Source: Conyzicola nivalis
Lineage (GTDB): Bacteria > Actinomycetota > Actinomycetes > Actinomycetales > Microbacteriaceae
DNA: 64,000 nt
Direction: 5' to 3'
NCBI RefSeq assembly: GCF_014639655.1
Contig: NZ_BMGB01000001.1
Coordinates: 620,001-684,000, forward strand
Below the pieces are notes generated by a model. That model was not told the origin of the DNA and ran no database searches. It saw nothing but the letters and a program-made list of their open reading frames with translations. How positions within the stretch are numbered: position 1 is the stretch's first letter; each line of letters starts with the position of its first letter. Of the stretch, positions 62,999-64,000 are shown piece by piece. The position numbers and the translations under genes are program-made.

Positions 62999-63889
62999 TC
63001 AGCCAGCCTTCAAATTCCCGCAGTGTCGAAGGGATAGCTCTACGAGATCCTCCAAGTACGGGCTGATGTTCAACGGCGAGTAGGCGAGGACCACGGAACT
63101 GGGAAGAACGCCCACGACCTCTCGGTAGGTGATGTCATCACGGGGATGCATGGCCGCAGCGGAACGGGGAATCACTACGATCCCGTGCTCGGCAGCGACA
63201 TGCTCGAGGACCTCGTCCATTGACGCTGTCGTGTACTTGCGTCCGCTGACATCACCCCGGGCATACTCGCGATACGCGCCTCTCGGATCATCCAGCTCCT
63301 GGACCCCGTCTGGCGGCTGGAGCAGACGGAATCGGTGGAGATCGCGAAGGGACACGTACTCCAGATGCGCGATGGGGTTGGTGCTGGGCAGCGCCACAAC
63401 GCGCGCCTCTTCGTAGAGGGGGACGATTTCGAGACCGTGTGCGACGAAGGGAAGGCGTGCAAAACAGACGTCGACCCGACCTGTCACGGTCGCCTGCGCC
63501 TGTTCGTCAGCGCTGATGCTCAGCAGGTCCACCTCGACAAGTCGGTGAGTGGCGGTGAAGTCTCGGACGATGGGCGCGATCGGGATTCCTTGGGCAAAAC
63601 CCATCGTCACCTTTTCGGTCATGCGTCTAACCAGGGCGAGTTGTCTCCGAAGCGAATCCGCCGCGTCCAGGAGCGCTGGCGCCTCTGCCAAGAGTCGACG
63701 GCCAGCCTCCGTCAAGTTGGCGCCTCGAAACGAACGGGTGAACAATTCGGCGTCCATTTCGCCTTCGAACGCCTTGATCTGGCGAGTGAGGGCCGGTTGC
63801 CCGATCCGAAGCACCTCCGCAGCTCGGCGGAATCCTCCATGTTCGGCAACTGCGACGAAGTAGCGCAGCTTTCGCAGATCGACGTCCAC
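62999..63889 (-). CDS. LysR-family transcriptional regulator
   Basis: The 296-residue protein has an N-terminal LysR winged helix (LRYFVAVAEHGGFRRAAEVLRIGQPALTRQIKAFE) and a periplasmic-binding-like effector domain. GTG 63889 is used. It ends one base before the flavoprotein ATG, so the two are coupled in one transcript rather than divergent as is usual for LysR regulators. The ligand is unknown. Confidence 0.9.
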   Translation of the reverse strand: MDVDLRKLRYFVAVAEHGGFRRAAEVLRIGQPALTRQIKAFEGEMDAELFTRSFRGANLTEAGRRLLAEAPALLDAADSLRRQLALVRRMTEKVTMGFAQGIPIAPIVRDFTATHRLVEVDLLSISADEQAQATVTGRVDVCFARLPFVAHGLEIVPLYEEARVVALPSTNPIAHLEYVSLRDLHRFRLLQPPDGVQELDDPRGAYREYARGDVSGRKYTTASMDEVLEHVAAEHGIVVIPRSAAAMHPRDDITYREVVGVLPSSVVLAYSPLNISPYLEDLVELSLRHCGNLKAG

Positions 63890-64000
63890 CGTCTCACCCC
63901 CTGTCTGACTCGGCGGGGCGCGGACCCGGCAGTGCGGGCGATGCCTTCATGCCAACGGGATATGCCATCAGGTGAACTCCTCCTCTGACCGACGGGATGG

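Noticed and set aside
51322-64000. Attachment-site duplication of the tRNA-Leu 3' end
   Set aside because: No second copy of the T-arm and acceptor sequence was seen in the window, so no att site is claimed.
1-64000. CRISPR arrays, prophage or insertion sequences
   Set aside because: No regularly spaced repeats, transposase, integrase or phage structural genes were recognised.

Overview
The window is a high-GC actinobacterial chromosome segment, most likely from the family Microbacteriaceae. The markers are an actinobacterial cytochrome bcc-aa3 branch (diheme QcrC, three-helix-anchored Rieske QcrA, CtaE, CtaF), the mycothiol ligase MshC, the RNA polymerase-binding protein RbpA, PafB/PafC, a HelY-type helicase, tandem GAF-ANTAR proteins and many apparently leaderless genes. 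The family assignment is an inference from gene content. No 16S gene is present to confirm it.

Layout. 1-6 kb: respiratory chain (ctaF end, qcrB-qcrA-qcrC, ctaE) with a GNAT protein and an RlmA-like methyltransferase. 6-9.5 kb: trpD and small stress or housekeeping genes. 9.5-15.5 kb: a binding-protein ABC importer operon ending in a metallo-beta-lactamase-fold enzyme, facing a LacI-type regulator with a perfect palindromic operator between them. 15.5-18.3 kb: a lytic transglycosylase and a two-component system. 18.4-21.1 kb: an 898-residue LanKC-like (class III lanthipeptide synthetase) protein with no visible precursor gene. 21-24.4 kb: small proteins, a membrane protein and a second two-component system. 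24.4-34 kb: pgi, a MarR regulator sharing a symmetric promoter-operator with a zinc-ribbon protein, a 484-base non-coding stretch with inverted repeats, a UvrA-like ATPase, redox and repair genes, NfeD-SPFH and a GDPD.

34-51.4 kb is a conserved actinobacterial core block: rbpA, lnt, helicase, tatC, tatA, pafC, pafB, FKBP, trmI, HAD, PAC2, mshC, GAF-ANTAR pair, uppP, M20 peptidase, tRNA-Leu(GAG). Its order follows the Mycobacterium tuberculosis rbpA-to-uppP region as I recall it, but the Pup-proteasome genes that lie between trmI and pafB there are absent.

51.5-64 kb, beyond tRNA-Leu and a 19-bp-stem terminator, looks accessory. It carries oxidoreductases with an XRE regulator, a CPA1 antiporter, an HxlR regulator with an alpha/beta hydrolase and RidA, a 916-residue LuxR-type ATPase regulator, and a LysR regulator directly upstream of a three-module cyclic-nucleotide-domain flavoprotein that lacks redox cysteines. 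Base composition appears lower in G+C there. No integrase, transposase, prophage or CRISPR array was seen.
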